Shown here piece by piece: positions 62,733 through 64,000 of a stretch of 64,000 bases of DNA (position 1 is the stretch's first letter; every line of letters begins with the position of its first letter). Source of the stretch: Streptomyces sp. NBC_00459 (GTDB lineage: Bacteria > Actinomycetota > Actinomycetes > Streptomycetales > Streptomycetaceae); contig NZ_CP107903.1 of the NCBI RefSeq assembly GCF_036013955.1, forward strand, positions 3,224,001-3,288,000, written 5' to 3'. Under the pieces are notes generated by a model. It ran no database searches. It was not told where the DNA came from and worked only from the letters and a program-made list of their open reading frames with translations. The position numbers were made by a program, and so were the translations under genes.

Positions 62733-62811
62733 TGCGGTACGAGGAGCCACAAGCAGTACAGACGCGGTACGAAGCGGTACAAGGGAGTGCGGCGGCAAGG
62801 GAGTTCGGGCG

Positions 62812-63888
62812 ATGAGAGGGGGCGTGACGATGAACGCACAAGGGCTTCGGCGGAGTCTGCGCACCGGTCTCCGGGTTCTGCGGGCCGGGCTGCGGGGCTG
62901 GGGCGGCGTGGGGGCCATGGCGGCCGTCTGCGCCCTCGCGGTGGCCTTCGCGCTGCTGCTCCCGCTGACCCAGTCGCAGGGTGACGGCGGTCCGGCGACA
63001 GGTGGCCAGGGGGTCGCCGAGGGCATTCAGGCGAAGGCCGCGGCGGAGTGCAAGAACCCTCAGGACCAGAGCCCGGCGCCGTCTCCGCTGGACGGGAAGA
63101 CGATCGAGGCGATCAAGGCCCGCAAGGACCCGCGGCTGATCGTCGGAGTCGACCAGAACAGCTACCGCTGGGGCTACCGCGATCCGAACGGCGGCAGGTC
63201 GGCGGAGCTGGAGGGCTTCGACATCGACCTGGTCCACCGGATCGCGAAGGACATCCTCGGCGACGAGGACGCGGTCAAGTTCAAGGCCATCCCGACCAAC
63301 CAGCGCATCCCGGCGATCAAGGACGGCCGCGTCGACATGATCGTCCGCACGATGACGATCACCTGTACCCGCCTGGACGACGTGTCCTTCTCCGCCCCGT
63401 ACTTCCTCACCGGCCAACAGGTCCTCGCACTCAAGAACTCCACCATCACGGGGTACGACAAGACGCTGGCCGGCAAGCGGATCTGCTCGGCGGAGGGCTC
63501 CACGGCGCTCGAACAGCTGACGGCGGACAAGGCCGCGAAGAAGGCCGGGGTCGCCTCCGCCGACATCACGACGGTCGTCCCCAGCCAGCTCGACTGTCTC
63601 GTCCGCCTCCAACTCGGCCAGGTGGACGCCGTGGTGACCGACGGCGCGCTCGCCGCGAGCCAGGCGGCCCAGGATCCGACAGTGGAACTGAAGGGCGACA
63701 CGTTCACCACCGACTACTACGGCGTGGCGGTGAAGAAGGGCGCGAACGACCTGGCGGCACGGGTCAATCGCATACTGGAGCAGTACCGCCAGGACGGCGG
63801 TTGGCAGTCGTCGTACGACAAGTGGCTGTCGCCGACACTGGGCAGCAGGTCGGAGTCGGCGAAGCCGCCGGTGCCCAACTACAAGTGA
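62812..63888 (+). CDS. glnH: GlnH-like amino-acid-binding protein
   Basis: The 358-residue protein belongs to family 3 (glutamate/glutamine-type) solute-binding proteins: ELEGFDIDLVHRIAKDILGD, RIPAIKDGRVDMIVRTMTIT, RLDDVSFSAPYFLTGQQV and TDYYGVAVKKGANDLA. It starts at the ATG at 62812; the ATG at 62830 with GAGGGGG upstream is a good alternative. It has an N-terminal membrane anchor (VCALAVAFALLLPL) but no lipobox Cys. No transport permease is adjacent; in the mycobacterial model it binds aspartate or glutamate outside and signals through GlnX to PknG. Confidence 0.85.
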   Translation: MRGGVTMNAQGLRRSLRTGLRVLRAGLRGWGGVGAMAAVCALAVAFALLLPLTQSQGDGGPATGGQGVAEGIQAKAAAECKNPQDQSPAPSPLDGKTIEAIKARKDPRLIVGVDQNSYRWGYRDPNGGRSAELEGFDIDLVHRIAKDILGDEDAVKFKAIPTNQRIPAIKDGRVDMIVRTMTITCTRLDDVSFSAPYFLTGQQVLALKNSTITGYDKTLAGKRICSAEGSTALEQLTADKAAKKAGVASADITTVVPSQLDCLVRLQLGQVDAVVTDGALAASQAAQDPTVELKGDTFTTDYYGVAVKKGANDLAARVNRILEQYRQDGGWQSSYDKWLSPTLGSRSESAKPPVPNYK

Positions 63889-63962
63889 CGTCCACCGACA
63901 GAACGACAGACCGACCGACGAGCCGACCGAACGAGCAACCACACGAATAGTCGAGGTGATCG

Positions 63963-64000
63963 ATGGGCGTCACGGGAGCCACCGGGCCGGTGATGGACCG
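63963..64000 (+). CDS. pknG: Start of the PknG-type Ser/Thr kinase gene (truncated by window end)
   Basis: Only the first 12 codons are in the window (MGVTGATGPVMD), behind GAGGTGATCG. The identity rests on context: GlnX-GlnH is followed by PknG in mycobacteria and related actinobacteria. The sequence alone cannot confirm it. Confidence 0.5.
   Translation, partial: MGVTGATGPVMD

Overview
The window is high-GC actinobacterial chromosome, almost certainly Streptomyces. The evidence is strong third-position GC, many GTG starts, Tat signals, actinobacterial families (mycothiol-linked DsbA protein, GlnX/GlnH/PknG, CsnR-type ROK regulator, Nur-regulated Fe superoxide dismutase) and two intergenic repeat families typical of the genus. 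From memory, not by alignment, the gene order resembles the S. coelicolor SCO262x-SCO266x segment (sodF, asd, pepN, csnR-csnK). Nothing looks like a phage, an integrative element or a large biosynthetic cluster. The only clear mobile element is one IS982-family insertion sequence.

Left part (1-9.4 kb): a truncated SpoIIE-type phosphatase, an Eis-like acetyltransferase, an Fpg/Nei DNA glycosylase, RpiB, an amino-acid permease, a transmembrane Ser/Thr kinase divergent from an LPXTG-like wall protein, and BioY. At 9.7-16.6 kb lies a sulfur-scavenging cluster. It holds a tiny VDLRRV...C leader peptide with a downstream hairpin, a ROK regulator, a sulfonate-type ABC transporter (binding protein, permease, ATPase), an LLM flavin monooxygenase and a TauD-type dioxygenase. 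The inferred job is import and desulfonation of organosulfur compounds, switched by cysteine supply through the leader.

Middle part (16.7-38.6 kb): sodF behind a Nur-box-like site, a zinc-ribbon small protein, an Rv2466c-like oxidoreductase, two paralogous aminopeptidase N genes about 16 kb apart, an AbiEi-like protein, a serine beta-lactamase-fold hydrolase, a Tat-exported metallophosphoesterase, a Nudix hydrolase, a large subtilisin, an ECF sigma factor with a coupled membrane protein, Asd, a MazEF-type toxin-antitoxin pair, a DUF1203 protein and an ArsR-like regulator. At 38.7-41.5 kb two small secreted peptidoglycan-binding proteins and a Tat-exported amidase are interrupted by the IS982 element, which sits on a stop codon.

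Right part (41.5-64 kb): a MarR regulator divergent from an EamA exporter across a palindrome, MalQ with a coupled 71-residue repeat peptide, a GH84-type secreted enzyme whose catalytic DD pair reads QD, a PadR-ABC exporter operon with a palindromic operator, an HNH endonuclease and an MscS channel. These are followed by the chitosan-oligosaccharide operon csnR-E-F-G-H-K with a promoter and palindrome upstream. The window ends in a three-gene run that reads as GlnX, GlnH and the first codons of PknG, the actinobacterial amino-acid sensing module.
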